Positions 18,644 to 28,192 of a stretch of DNA of 64,000 nucleotides are shown piece by piece; the first letter of the stretch is position 1; each line of letters opens with the position of its first letter. The notes beneath the pieces were generated by a model that saw nothing but the letters and a program-made list of their open reading frames with translations, was not told the DNA's origin and did not search any database. The stretch is from Thermoguttaceae bacterium (GTDB lineage Bacteria; Planctomycetota; Planctomycetia; Pirellulales; Thermoguttaceae): the NCBI GenBank assembly GCA_029975295.1, contig JARKPK010000052.1:1-64000 (forward strand), read 5' to 3'. The translations under genes and the position numbers were made by a program.

Positions 18644-21600
18644 TTATTCGCCGCTGAGCAGCACGCCGAACGCCCCGGCCGGACATGTAACGTGGAGCGT
18701 ATCGCCGTCGCGGCGGATCGGAAGTTCGTCGGCTGTTTGTCCCTTTGCGTCGATTGTAACGGCACGCTGCGGGGCGGGCCCCTTCCCGGGCAACCCGGCC
18801 GGCCGGATGGCCAAGACGCAGCCCTCGGCCGACCCCTCGGGCAACGGAACGATGAGCAAGCCGTTCTTGGCCCGTGTGATCCGTACCGCATCGGCAGTTA
18901 CGACCGCCCCGAAATCGATCGGCTTGCCCGCGGCGTTGTGCCGTTGCCGCCACGCCTCGACCGGGTCGGCCTGATCGACCTGATCGGCGAAGTACTCCGG
19001 CGCGGGATCGCGCGGACCGGCCGAGAGCGGTTCCGCCTGCTTGAAGCCCGACCAGACAACCGACAGCCGATGCTCGTTGCCGGGGCCGATCTTCACCACT
19101 CCGGCGCGGATGCGGCGCGTGCCGTCGTCGCGGCCGGGCAGCTCCAGCCTCGGGCCGTCGCCGGGCTGGTAGAATCCGTAGCGAAGTTCCAATGCGACGG
19201 GCAGCCGAACCTCTTGCGGCAGTCGGCAGCGAGCCTCTACTTCCACCTCGCCGGTGCGGCCTGCAAGGACGCGGGTGTCGAAACTCGCCTGTGTTACGAT
19301 CTCGCCCTCGGCATCGCAAACGTGCAAGAATGGGCGATAGCCCTCGGGTATGGGCTGATCGAGGTGATACACCAGTTTCCACCGCAGCTCGCCACCCTCG
19401 GCCGATTCGACGGTGTTCACGCTGAGGCGGATTCTCCGTCCGGCTTCGACAACACGCCGGCCGTTGACGTAGATCGCCTCGGCCGTACGCGTCTCTTCCA
19501 CAATCACCCCATCGCGGCGGATGATGCCCGCGGTGATCGGTCGGCCGTGGGCGTCGGTCAGTTCCGCCCAGAAACCGTGCGGGGGCAACACCACCTCCGG
19601 CTTGGGCGACCAATCGGCGCCCGATCGGTTGACCCACACGCTGCCGTTTTCCCAAACGACGCGCTGCCGGTGCATAGTTCCGTCAACGAATTCCACTCGC
19701 TCGATCTTCTTCATCGCCAGCGCTCGGGCCACCGGCTGGGTGAGCCAGTACTTTCGCACAACGTCGCGGCCGAACGGTTGCGGCGCCATCGCGGGGCGTC
19801 CGCAAAGCATTTCGGTAGTGATGTAGTCGTCGCTGAAGATGCCGTGCATGCGGCGGTCGAGCCCGGCTTGATAGCGTTCGGAGTAGCCCGCCCCATGAAG
19901 GACGAAGCGGTCGTGATGGGCAGCATCGAACCAGGCGACCCGCTGTGCCTCGGCGCATGGCCAGTTGATCGCGCTCCAGGTGTAGCGGCCTCGGCCGGCG
20001 CCGATCCGCAGATGATTGGCCTGCGCGCCGTCGAGGTAGCCGAGTTGCCCGTCGTGGCCGCTCTCGGAGATTTGCGGGGCGCAGCCGCCGAGTGTGTCGC
20101 GAATCCACGCGAACTGCTCGCACCAAACGCGATTGGTGTAGGCGCTGTCGAAGAATCGCCCCTCGGCCGTCCAATAATCGTAGGGGTTGATGCTCGCCCA
20201 CACGTCGATGAAATAAGCGGTGGGCGCAAATCGATCGCGTAGCTGGGTTACGTTGCGGCGGACGAAAGGCGCCAAGGTGTCGGCCCGAAAGCGGTACGAT
20301 TGCGCCCCTCGCCCCTCGTTGAACCAGGCCTTCACCGGCCGGCCGTCGGCGTGAAACGCGATTTGCTCGACGTAGGAAAACCCGTCGGCATCGGGATAGA
20401 AATCGATGTAGTTGTCGTGCGGGGCGAACAGCACGCCCTGCTCGCGGCATACTCGGGCGAGTTGGGCAAAATCGTCGTCCGAGCCCAGTTGCGGGTTGGG
20501 CGGCAAGATGTCGGGCAGGCGGTAGTCGTATCCCCATCGCTGCCAGTTGTGCCAAACCACGCAGGCGTCGGTCAGGCCGTAGGCAAACGCCTTGCGAAGC
20601 GCCTCGGCCGATTCGGCGTAGCGCCCACCCCAAAGATCGAACACGAATCGCCCGGCGAGCTTTTGCACCCCACCGGCGGCCGGGCGGTCGTTGCGGTCGC
20701 GCCCGTGGCGCGCCGCGGCCCACACGTCGCCGCCGAGAACAAAGGTGAACAGGCTCGGCCCGCTTCCGACCAATGTGTAGCACCGGCTCTTCGGGCGGAC
20801 TTCCAGCCGCTCGGGCGGTTGTTCCACGGCCAACAGCAACGCACCGCCCGAGGTGAACTCTAATCCGATCATCGACGTGGAAAGCCGATGGCCGTCGTAG
20901 CCAACGACATATTCGCCCGGCTGCCGCACCGCGTTCCCCGGGCCGAAGTAGATCAGCTCCGCCGTTCGGTCGAGCGGTCCCACGGCTGCCTGCTCGATGC
21001 GACAGACGTGCCACGGCCGAGGCGGCGGCGCATTCTCGAGCCACCAAGCCGCCCTGAGCATCCCTCGATCGATCCACAGCCGCCCCAGCAAATCGAACTC
21101 GCCCCAGACAGTCCGAAACCGATGGCGCACTTGATGGGCGCGCGCCGGCCCGCCGGCTGTTGGTGACTGAAGTGACGATTGGTCGCCCCCTTCGGTTCGC
21201 GCGGCCTGCACGCTGGGACGGAACAACTCGTTGGGCATCGCCCCGGGCGGCTCCGGCACGGCCGAAAGCAACTGCACGGGCGAACGCGGGTCTTCGAGGG
21301 CGAATCCCCACACGGCCACGCGAAACCCATCGAACGCCAAAGTGTTCCCGTCGCGGCTCAGGCGAACACGGGCGTCGAGCAGGCCGCGACGGCCCGGAAC
21401 GATCTCGACCGATAACGCTTTGGTTGCCGCCTCTGCTGCGTTGCCTTCTTTGCCGGCTGCGATGTCGGCGGCAGCGGACCAGCGAATGGCCGGACGGCTT
21501 GCCTCGGGCGCTTGCGCCGACGCGGAGCTATCGCCCGATCGGCTCGTGCTCAGCACCGGTTCGCCCCAAAACGAAAGATCGAAGGCGGTATTCCGCTTTG

Positions 21601-22543
21601 GCCCCGGATGCGATTCGAGTTGAAGCCGGACCGCTTTGCCCGCCCAGCGGCTCAGATCAATCTCGGCCGGCGTCCATCGCTGCTGCTGGCGATGCTCTTC
21701 CCAAAGGATTTCGCCAGCTTGCCCATCGGGCGCATCGAACGCAACGGCTCGAACGCGAAACTTGACGCCGTCGCCTCCTTGTTCCGGCTGCTGGTTCATC
21801 GCAGTGAACACGTGCAGCTTGATCGGGCCGCCCTCGGGCAATTGAAGCGGATACTCGATCCAGCCCGTACCCACTTGGCCCTGATGCCACGGCGGGTGGA
21901 TGCTGAGGGCCGGCTTCGATTCGCCGCCGACCGCCTGCACCCCACCACCGCATGTGCCCCGATGGCCTTGATGGCTGCCCGACCAACCGACCGGCATCGT
22001 CTCGGCAGGCCGATCGAAAACGGTGAAGACCGCCCGTTGGACCGGAAGCTGCCAAAGGGCCAGCTCTCGGCCCGATTCGACAACGAAGGGTTTCCATTCG
22101 GGGCGCGGTTGCGGAGACGGCCGGGCCGGCGGTTTCGCTTCGAAGATATGGATCGGGTGAAGCGACCAACTGTGGTCGCCTTCGCGGCACTCTGCGCGGA
22201 CGTGGATCGGATAGAGCGCACCGTAAACCGTTCCGGCTGCACTGAGCTCGAATACGTTCTCCATCTTCCCGTGGGCCGGGACTTCAACCGTCCACCGCGG
22301 CGGCGTAATCCGCCAGGCATCGACGACCGCGGCGGTTACAGACGCCTGCGCCGGTCGTTCGCTCCGGTTCTCGATAACGACGCGAACCTTGATGGCCGAG
22401 TCGAACGATTCGACGACCTCCGGCGCGACAATCGTCGCCGTGATCGGCCCGGCCGTATCCTTCGGCGGGGTGAAACCGTGGGCGTTGGAACCGGCCAACC
22501 CGACCACGACCGAAAGAAGCAGAGCAACTGGAAGACGATTCAT
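18644..22543 (-). CDS. Large secreted glycoside-hydrolase-like protein
   Basis: A 1299-residue protein starting at the ATG behind GCGAGGCC, with a Sec signal peptide (RLPVALLLSVVVGLAGSNAHG). An N-terminal beta-sandwich (about 30-150) and a jelly-roll-like domain precede a central (beta/alpha)8-like region. That region carries HDNYIDFYPDADGFSYVEQI, APTAYFIDVWASINPYDYW and a C-terminal strand with ISESGHDGQLGYLDG, so acidic residues sit at the strand ends where retaining glycosidases keep them. Beta-rich accessory domains follow. It resembles the DUF5696/alpha-galactosidase-like superfamily, but the exact family and catalytic pair are not certain. It converges on the FAD oxidoreductase gene with 129 bases between stops; both are secreted and may act on the same polymer. 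Confidence 0.7.
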   Translation of the reverse strand: MNRLPVALLLSVVVGLAGSNAHGFTPPKDTAGPITATIVAPEVVESFDSAIKVRVVIENRSERPAQASVTAAVVDAWRITPPRWTVEVPAHGKMENVFELSAAGTVYGALYPIHVRAECREGDHSWSLHPIHIFEAKPPARPSPQPRPEWKPFVVESGRELALWQLPVQRAVFTVFDRPAETMPVGWSGSHQGHRGTCGGGVQAVGGESKPALSIHPPWHQGQVGTGWIEYPLQLPEGGPIKLHVFTAMNQQPEQGGDGVKFRVRAVAFDAPDGQAGEILWEEHRQQQRWTPAEIDLSRWAGKAVRLQLESHPGPKRNTAFDLSFWGEPVLSTSRSGDSSASAQAPEASRPAIRWSAAADIAAGKEGNAAEAATKALSVEIVPGRRGLLDARVRLSRDGNTLAFDGFRVAVWGFALEDPRSPVQLLSAVPEPPGAMPNELFRPSVQAARTEGGDQSSLQSPTAGGPARAHQVRHRFRTVWGEFDLLGRLWIDRGMLRAAWWLENAPPPRPWHVCRIEQAAVGPLDRTAELIYFGPGNAVRQPGEYVVGYDGHRLSTSMIGLEFTSGGALLLAVEQPPERLEVRPKSRCYTLVGSGPSLFTFVLGGDVWAAARHGRDRNDRPAAGGVQKLAGRFVFDLWGGRYAESAEALRKAFAYGLTDACVVWHNWQRWGYDYRLPDILPPNPQLGSDDDFAQLARVCREQGVLFAPHDNYIDFYPDADGFSYVEQIAFHADGRPVKAWFNEGRGAQSYRFRADTLAPFVRRNVTQLRDRFAPTAYFIDVWASINPYDYWTAEGRFFDSAYTNRVWCEQFAWIRDTLGGCAPQISESGHDGQLGYLDGAQANHLRIGAGRGRYTWSAINWPCAEAQRVAWFDAAHHDRFVLHGAGYSERYQAGLDRRMHGIFSDDYITTEMLCGRPAMAPQPFGRDVVRKYWLTQPVARALAMKKIERVEFVDGTMHRQRVVWENGSVWVNRSGADWSPKPEVVLPPHGFWAELTDAHGRPITAGIIRRDGVIVEETRTAEAIYVNGRRVVEAGRRIRLSVNTVESAEGGELRWKLVYHLDQPIPEGYRPFLHVCDAEGEIVTQASFDTRVLAGRTGEVEVEARCRLPQEVRLPVALELRYGFYQPGDGPRLELPGRDDGTRRIRAGVVKIGPGNEHRLSVVWSGFKQAEPLSAGPRDPAPEYFADQVDQADPVEAWRQRHNAAGKPIDFGAVVTADAVRITRAKNGLLIVPLPEGSAEGCVLAIRPAGLPGKGPAPQRAVTIDAKGQTADELPIRRDGDTLHVTCPAGAFGVLLSGE

Positions 22544-22949
22544 CGAAGGCCTCGCTTTGACAAAGGTGTGCGACGTGGCGGGGTGCTGCAACAGCGGCCG
22601 GCCAACTTGGAGCAGAACCATTATGGGCGGCCGGGAGGCCAATGCCAAGCGTTGAACGAATCGCTGGCCCGTCGGCAGGGCGCGAGCGAACGGCCCGGAC
22701 CGAACAGGCGGGCGCGATGCGCAGGTGTGCGCGATGGAACGAGGGTGGAACTCGCTACGGGCCAACTCAGGCGCAGAGAAGACGGCGACCATTTCCGGCA
22801 ACGCCGCTTATTGGCGCGCGGATCGAGCGGCGCGCTCGGAGTTCATTGAAGCAACAATGCAGCAGCCTGAAAGCGGCGCGGTTTTTGAGGCGTTATTCTC
22901 CTGGTCGCGATCTGCCTTCGCCGCCGCTTCGCCCCGTGAGCGAACTCGA
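22544..22949. other. Gap between the hydrolase start and the mvhA stop
   Basis: 406 bases without a plausible gene. No rho-independent terminator was seen after mvhA. Confidence 0.5.
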
Positions 22950-24416
22950 TCAGCCGACGTGCTGCGCGAGCTTGCGAACGATTTCGCCCTGAGGATCGCG
23001 AATGGTCACTTCGAGAGGCATTTGCCCCGGCAAGCTGTGCGTGGCGCAGCCGAAGCATGGATCGTAAGCTCGAAACGCCATCTCCACCATGTTGAGCAAG
23101 CCTTCGCTCACCTTGCCCTTCTTGATCAAGCCCTGCGCGGCCTTTTTGACCGACATGCAGATCGGCGCGTTGTTGTTCGTTGTGCCGACGATCAGGTTGA
23201 CCTTGGTCAAGATGCCGCGCTCATCGGTGGTGTAGTGATGAGTGAGCGTGCCGCGCGGGGCCTCGACGCAGCCGACGCCGTCGTCGGGCGTTGCCGTCGG
23301 AATCACGCGATACTCTTTGCCGGTGATCTCGGAGTCCGTGGCCAACTCAACCCATCGCTCGGCCGCGTACAGCAACTCGACAAGACGGGCCCAATGGGTG
23401 GCCAACGTGTGGTGAACCGGCTTGCCGCCGAGGGTTTCGTACATCCGCTTGAATTCCGCTTGGGCCAACGGCGTGGCCATCGCGTCGGCCACATTGCAGC
23501 GTGAAAGCGGAGTGGCTTTGTACACGCCGCTGTCGTTGCCGTCGACCAAGCCCTTCCAGCCGACGCTCTTTAAGTAAGGGAACTTCAAATACGACCAGGG
23601 CTCGACGCGCTCTGCGACATGCTGGCGATAGTCCTTCGCATTGTACTTGACCAGTTCCTTGCCGTCGGGATCGGTCACGCGGATCAAACCATCGTAAAAG
23701 TTGGTTCGATTCTGCGCATCGACCATGCCCATATTGTACGTGCGATGCGTATAGTCGCCGCCGGTGATGATCTTAACGTAGTCGCTGTTCTTGAGCACTA
23801 CGTCTTCGAAGAGCTTCAGCGAGAACTTGGCGAACTCGACGGCGTGCCGGCCGAGCTCCTCGATCTCGCGGCGTTGTTCTTCGTTAATGCCCTTGCTCAC
23901 GCCGCCGGGCAAGCCCCAGTTCGGATGAACGCGGCGACCGCCCATCATTTGGATGAGATGATGCCCGTCGTGGCGCATCTTCAGCACTTTGCCGGCGATC
24001 TCCATACCCACCTTTTTCACCACGCCGAGGATGTTCCGCTCGGCGGGCGGGGCGGTCGGGCCGACGACGAAATCGGGACCGCCCAACGCATAGAAGTGCG
24101 TGGTGTGATCGGTGGCGTAGAAGATGCTGTAGAACAGCTCGCGGAGTTTCTTGGCCGTCGGCGGCGGATCGACGTGCCACAGGGCGTCGAGCGCCTTGGT
24201 GGCCGCCATGTGATGCGCCTCGGGACAGACGCCGCAGATGCGGGCCGTCAGGTTGGGCATGTCTTCGGCGGGCCGGCCGACGCAGAACTTCTCGAATCCG
24301 CGAAGCTCGGGAATCTGAAGATACGCGTTGGCCACGTCGCCTTGCTCGTCGAGGAAGATGTCGATCTTGCCGTGACCTTCCAGACGCGTAATCGGATCAA
24401 TCGAAATTCGTTTCAT
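22950..24416 (-). CDS. mvhA: [NiFe] hydrogenase large subunit, MvhA-like (group 3c type)
   Basis: A 488-residue protein, the catalytic subunit that binds the Ni-Fe(CN)2CO centre and oxidises H2. Both signature motifs are intact: RICGVCPEAH at residues 59-68 and DPCFGCATH at 452-460. A 28-residue tail follows His460, so a maturation endopeptidase should cleave it; none is encoded in this window. GHGKIDIFLDEQG at the N-terminus is also typical of the group. It is the last gene of the operon, 49 bases after mvhG. In methanogens MvhAGD feeds electrons from H2 to HdrABC for flavin-based bifurcation, and the gene order here implies the same partnership. F420-reducing FrhA is excluded by the mvhD-hdrA neighbourhood rather than by the sequence alone. 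Confidence 0.95.
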   Translation of the reverse strand: MKRISIDPITRLEGHGKIDIFLDEQGDVANAYLQIPELRGFEKFCVGRPAEDMPNLTARICGVCPEAHHMAATKALDALWHVDPPPTAKKLRELFYSIFYATDHTTHFYALGGPDFVVGPTAPPAERNILGVVKKVGMEIAGKVLKMRHDGHHLIQMMGGRRVHPNWGLPGGVSKGINEEQRREIEELGRHAVEFAKFSLKLFEDVVLKNSDYVKIITGGDYTHRTYNMGMVDAQNRTNFYDGLIRVTDPDGKELVKYNAKDYRQHVAERVEPWSYLKFPYLKSVGWKGLVDGNDSGVYKATPLSRCNVADAMATPLAQAEFKRMYETLGGKPVHHTLATHWARLVELLYAAERWVELATDSEITGKEYRVIPTATPDDGVGCVEAPRGTLTHHYTTDERGILTKVNLIVGTTNNNAPICMSVKKAAQGLIKKGKVSEGLLNMVEMAFRAYDPCFGCATHSLPGQMPLEVTIRDPQGEIVRKLAQHVG

Positions 24417-24465
24417 GGCAAAGAAATCGTTGGGTTCGGGGTTTGGGGGCGAGTTCGGCGGGGGC

Positions 24466-25476
24466 TTATCGGGCCGCGGCCGCCGGCCGATGCACTTCCA
24501 CCTCCACGCCGTTGGGCTTCTTGCTCCGCCGCAACAGGCTGCGCGCTAGGCTGAACCGATAGAACGTGCCGACCGGATCGGGAATGCCTTCGTGAATGAT
24601 CCGGTCGATTTCTTCCGGATCGTTCGAGTCGATCACCGACGCCAATGCGCTCATCAACCGAGCGCCGAAATCGGCCACGCCGTCGTTCGCCCCATGGCAA
24701 CCGATGCACGGCGAATTGACTTGCGGGCAAAGGGCCTTGCAACCGGCGCGCGTGGCGACACCGCAGCACACCAGCCCCTGCTCGAGCAAGCAGGTTTCTT
24801 CGTCGGGCTGAATCTGCCACGTGCGGTAGAACTTCTTGATCTTCTTTTCGTTCCGCTTTCGCGGGCACTCGTCGCACACCGTGGTGTTGCGGCCGATGAC
24901 CGCGCCCTTCGGCGGCAGCTTGTTCTCGATAATCGCCGTCAGCGCCGCCCAAATGTTTTCAGCCTCGGGCGGGCAGCCGGGAAGGGAGTAGTCCACCTCC
25001 ACCGTCTGATCGAGCGTGCGCAGCGTGTCGTAGAACACGGGGAGGTAGAGCGTGCCCTCGGGCACCTTGGTGTGCGGCTGCGGCCGCAGGTCTTGCGGGT
25101 TTTCGCAGTGGGTCATCTCACCCTGCTTGTACACCGCGTCGAAGATCTCTCGCTTCGTGTTCACATTCGACAGGCCCGGAATGCACCCTTCGCTGGCGCA
25201 CGAACCGAAGCTCACCAGAACCTTCGACTTGCGGCGCAACAACTGCGCCATGTATTCCTGTTCGCTCGTGCGGATGCCGCCGTTGAACAGGCAGACGTCG
25301 ATGCTCCCATCGGGGAGCTTCTCGACATCGCGGACCTTGCCGTCGGCCGCGCAGGGCCAGAAGACGATGTCGAACAGCTCGGCGACTTTGAGAATCTTCT
25401 CGTCGATCGCCAGCACCGCGATCTCGCAGCCGCCGCACGAGGCCGCCCAGTAGATGGCCAATTTGCCCTTGCTCAT
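24466..25476 (-). CDS. mvhG: [NiFe] hydrogenase small subunit, MvhG-like
   Basis: A 336-residue protein carrying the [4Fe-4S] relay from the Ni-Fe site toward MvhD. The proximal-cluster ligands are visible as CGGC (C14 and C17), GSCASEGC and PGCPP. The C-terminal third is ferredoxin-like and rich in cysteine (CDECPRKRN, CLLEQGLVCCG, CKALCP, CIGCHG), enough for the medial and distal clusters. There is no Tat signal, so the enzyme is cytoplasmic, consistent with group 3c. Its start overlaps the 3' end of mvhD by four bases, indicating translational coupling. The family resembles complex I NuoB, but the cysteine-rich C-terminus and the mvhA partner settle the assignment. Confidence 0.95.
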   Translation of the reverse strand: MSKGKLAIYWAASCGGCEIAVLAIDEKILKVAELFDIVFWPCAADGKVRDVEKLPDGSIDVCLFNGGIRTSEQEYMAQLLRRKSKVLVSFGSCASEGCIPGLSNVNTKREIFDAVYKQGEMTHCENPQDLRPQPHTKVPEGTLYLPVFYDTLRTLDQTVEVDYSLPGCPPEAENIWAALTAIIENKLPPKGAVIGRNTTVCDECPRKRNEKKIKKFYRTWQIQPDEETCLLEQGLVCCGVATRAGCKALCPQVNSPCIGCHGANDGVADFGARLMSALASVIDSNDPEEIDRIIHEGIPDPVGTFYRFSLARSLLRRSKKPNGVEVEVHRPAAAAR

Positions 25477-25970
25477 GCTTGCACCTCCATCGCCTCGGCG
25501 TGTTCGTGTACGATTTCTTCAAGGGCCTTGAGCCGTTCCGGCGACTCTTCCCAGTTCCGCGACCAACAGAGCGGTCCGAGCTTGCGGACATCGGCCACCA
25601 ACGCGTCGATATGCTCAGCCAAAAGTTGGCCCTCCGCGGCCGAGGCCCAAACAAGCCGCACCCGTTCCGGCTCGACGCCCATCGCCGTCAGCGTGTGTTT
25701 CAGCATGGCGTACCGCCGCATCGCTTTGTAGTTCTGTTCGATGTAGTGGCACTCGCCCGGGTGGCATCCGGCGATCATCACGCCGTCGGCTCCCTGGGCC
25801 AACGCCTTGAACACAAAGCTCGGATCAACCCGCCCGCTGCACATCACGCGAATGATCCGCACGTTCGGGGCGTACTTGATCCGCGCCGAACCGGCCAGAT
25901 CGGCCGCCCGGTACGAACACCAGTTGCACAAAAATCCCACGATTTTCGGCTCGAAGTTCTCGTTGCTCAT
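25473..25970 (-). CDS. mvhD: MvhD/FlpD-like hydrogenase iron-sulfur subunit
   Basis: A 165-residue protein, the [2Fe-2S] linker that passes electrons from the hydrogenase to HdrA. Conserved cysteines are C15 and C18 (FLCNWCSY), C44 (VMCSGRVD), C69 and C74 (GCHPGECHY). The length fits the MvhD/FlpD family (about 140-170). The ORF is open for 82 further codons upstream, but that part is arginine-rich and non-conserved in character. MSNENFEPKIVGFLCNW is the natural start. It lies 139 bases after the hdrA stop and overlaps mvhG by four bases. Presence of this subunit is the clearest sign that the hydrogenase docks onto Hdr. Confidence 0.94.
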   Translation of the reverse strand: MSNENFEPKIVGFLCNWCSYRAADLAGSARIKYAPNVRIIRVMCSGRVDPSFVFKALAQGADGVMIAGCHPGECHYIEQNYKAMRRYAMLKHTLTAMGVEPERVRLVWASAAEGQLLAEHIDALVADVRKLGPLCWSRNWEESPERLKALEEIVHEHAEAMEVQA

Positions 25971-26109
25971 CGCTTCGTCAGCCCAAGAGTTCTTATAGAA
26001 AAATGTCTTCCACGCATGTCGGCGACGCATGCTGTTGCCGTTGGGCGGCCGCACGAGCGCCTGCGGCGCGCCGACCGCCGCCGAGGCGATGCGCGCCGCT
26101 CTTGCGCCC

Positions 26110-28116
26110 CTATCGGCCGCCCTCAGTCGCGGCCGCGGCGGGCTGCGCATCCCACAGGATTCCCTCGATCTCCGCGTAGATCTGCTCGTTCTTGAAATGT
26201 GCGCCGCTGATCGCATCGCACGGGCAGGCCGCCACGCACGTGCCGCAGCCTTTGCACATGGCCGTGATCACGCGGCTGACGTTCTTGGTTTCGTCAAACT
26301 CGATGGCGTTGTACGGGCACATGTTGTTGCACACGCGGCAGCCCGAACACGACTCCTCGTCGATCGAGGCCACGATCGGCTCGATCATCACTTTGCCGTT
26401 GGTGATCATTCCGGAGATTCTTGCCGCGGCGGCCGCCCCTTGAGCGACGGCCGCGGGAATGTCCTTCGGGCCTTGGCATACGCCGGCGACGAACACGCCG
26501 TCCGTCATGGTGGCCACCGGGTCGAGCTTCGGATGGCGTTCGGTGAACCAACCGGCCATGCTGCACGAAATGCCGCACTTCAGCCCCATTTCCTTGGCGT
26601 CGGCTTGCGGCTCCATCGCGCCCATCAGAATCACCATGTCCACCGGCAGCCGCTTCTGTTCGCCCAGCAGGGTGTCTTCATACTGAACGATCAGCTTGCC
26701 TTGTTCTTCGGGGCGCCGCGCCGCGTCGGTCACTTCGGCCACCCGTCCGCGGACGAAATGCATTCCCTCTTCCAGCAGCCGTTGATAGAACTCCTCGTAG
26801 TCCTTTTGATTGGGCCGCATGTCGATGTAGAACGAGTACACCTCGGCGTTGGTTTTTTCCAAGACGAGATGGCCGAACTTCATCGCCGCCATGCAGCAAA
26901 CGGCCGAGCAGAAGCTGTTGTATCGGGAATCGCGGCTTCCTACGCAGTGGATGATCGCCACGCGTTGCGGCTCCGTCTTCCCGTCGCGGAGCACGATCTT
27001 GCCGTTGGTCGGACCGGCGGCATTGCACAACCGCTCGAACTCGAGATTGGTGTATACGTTGGCCAGGCGGCCGAAACCGTAATTGGGCAGCCGCTTGCAG
27101 TCGAACAGTTTCCACCCGGTGGCCAGCACGATGTTGCCGACTTCCAATTCGACGATCTCGTCTTGCTGGTCGTAGCGCACCGCGTCGGTCGGGCAGACTT
27201 TCGAACACACCTTGCACTTGCCCGACTGAAAATACGTGCAGTTCGCCGTATCAATCACCGGCACGCGCGGCACGGCCTGCGGAAACGGGGTGTAGATCGC
27301 CTTGCGATAACCCAGGCCGGCTTCAAAGTCGTCGTCGACGACTTTTCGCGGGCACTTCTCCACGCAGATTCCGCAACCGGTGCACTTGTCGTAATCGACA
27401 TAGCGGGCCCGCTTGCGGATTTTCACCTTGAAGCTGCCGACCGAGCCGCTCACTTCCTCCAGCTCGGAGTAGGTGAACATTGTCACGTTCTCGTGCTGGC
27501 CTACTTCCGACATTTTCGGCGTAAGGATGCAGGCCGAGCAGTCGAGCGTGGGAAACGTCTTGTCGAACTGGGCCATGTGCCCGCCGATCGACGGCTCGCG
27601 TTCGACAAGGTACACCGGGTAGCCGGCGTCGGCCAGTTCGAGGGTCGCCTGCAAACCGGCGATGCCGCCGCCGATGACCAGCGTGGCCGGGTTCACTTTG
27701 ACGAAGAACGGCTCGAGCGGTTGCTGGTGCTTTACCCGCTCGGCTGCGGCCGAAACCAGCGACTTGACCTTTTCCGTGCCCGCCTTCTTGTCGTTGTTGA
27801 CCCAAGAGACGTGCTCGCGGACGTTGGTCATGTGGCAAAGATAGGGATTCAATCCGGCGTTTTGGCACGCGCGGCGGAAGGTCTTTTCGTGAAGGTGGGG
27901 CGAACAGGCGGCCACCACGACCCGTGTCAGGCCTTCCTTCTTGATATCGTCTTCGATCAATTGCTGGCCGAGCGACGAACACATGAACTTGTAGTCGCGA
28001 GCCACGGCCACGTCTCGAATGTTCTGCCCCGCCCAGCGCGCGACCTCTTCGCAATCGACCGTGCCGGCGATATTGCTGCCGCAGTGACACACGTAGATGC
28101 CGACCTTCTCGGCCAT
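26110..28116 (-). CDS. hdrA: Heterodisulfide reductase subunit HdrA, electron-bifurcating flavoprotein
   Basis: A 668-residue protein and the bifurcation core. The N-terminal domain (CHCGSN, residues 10-15) is typical of HdrA. The FAD motif VIGGGIAG is at 147-154 and a conserved DCSAC at 192-196. Ferredoxin-type clusters are at C245/C248/C251/C255, C293/C301/C304/C308, C590/C593/C596/C600 and C621/C624/C627/C631. The CX11CX3CC pattern at 391-408 matches the non-canonical flavin-proximal cluster of methanogen HdrA. Electrons from MvhD would split between a low-potential ferredoxin and the HdrBC branch. GGAG lies seven bases before the ATG, so the upstream extension to 28236 was rejected. Neighbours are hdrB (76 bases upstream) and mvhD. 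Confidence 0.96.
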   Translation of the reverse strand: MAEKVGIYVCHCGSNIAGTVDCEEVARWAGQNIRDVAVARDYKFMCSSLGQQLIEDDIKKEGLTRVVVAACSPHLHEKTFRRACQNAGLNPYLCHMTNVREHVSWVNNDKKAGTEKVKSLVSAAAERVKHQQPLEPFFVKVNPATLVIGGGIAGLQATLELADAGYPVYLVEREPSIGGHMAQFDKTFPTLDCSACILTPKMSEVGQHENVTMFTYSELEEVSGSVGSFKVKIRKRARYVDYDKCTGCGICVEKCPRKVVDDDFEAGLGYRKAIYTPFPQAVPRVPVIDTANCTYFQSGKCKVCSKVCPTDAVRYDQQDEIVELEVGNIVLATGWKLFDCKRLPNYGFGRLANVYTNLEFERLCNAAGPTNGKIVLRDGKTEPQRVAIIHCVGSRDSRYNSFCSAVCCMAAMKFGHLVLEKTNAEVYSFYIDMRPNQKDYEEFYQRLLEEGMHFVRGRVAEVTDAARRPEEQGKLIVQYEDTLLGEQKRLPVDMVILMGAMEPQADAKEMGLKCGISCSMAGWFTERHPKLDPVATMTDGVFVAGVCQGPKDIPAAVAQGAAAAARISGMITNGKVMIEPIVASIDEESCSGCRVCNNMCPYNAIEFDETKNVSRVITAMCKGCGTCVAACPCDAISGAHFKNEQIYAEIEGILWDAQPAAAATEGGR

Positions 28117-28192
28117 GAGCGTTCTCCGTCTCAAACGAACATCATCATCGTGGGAATCGATCAAGGGAACACGTCGGCGCCGCGGGGGCGCC

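Noticed and set aside
24466-25476. Complex I NuoB or formate hydrogenlyase small subunit
   Set aside because: mvhA with intact Ni ligands, mvhD and hdrA next door, and a Cys-rich C-terminus fit MvhG better.
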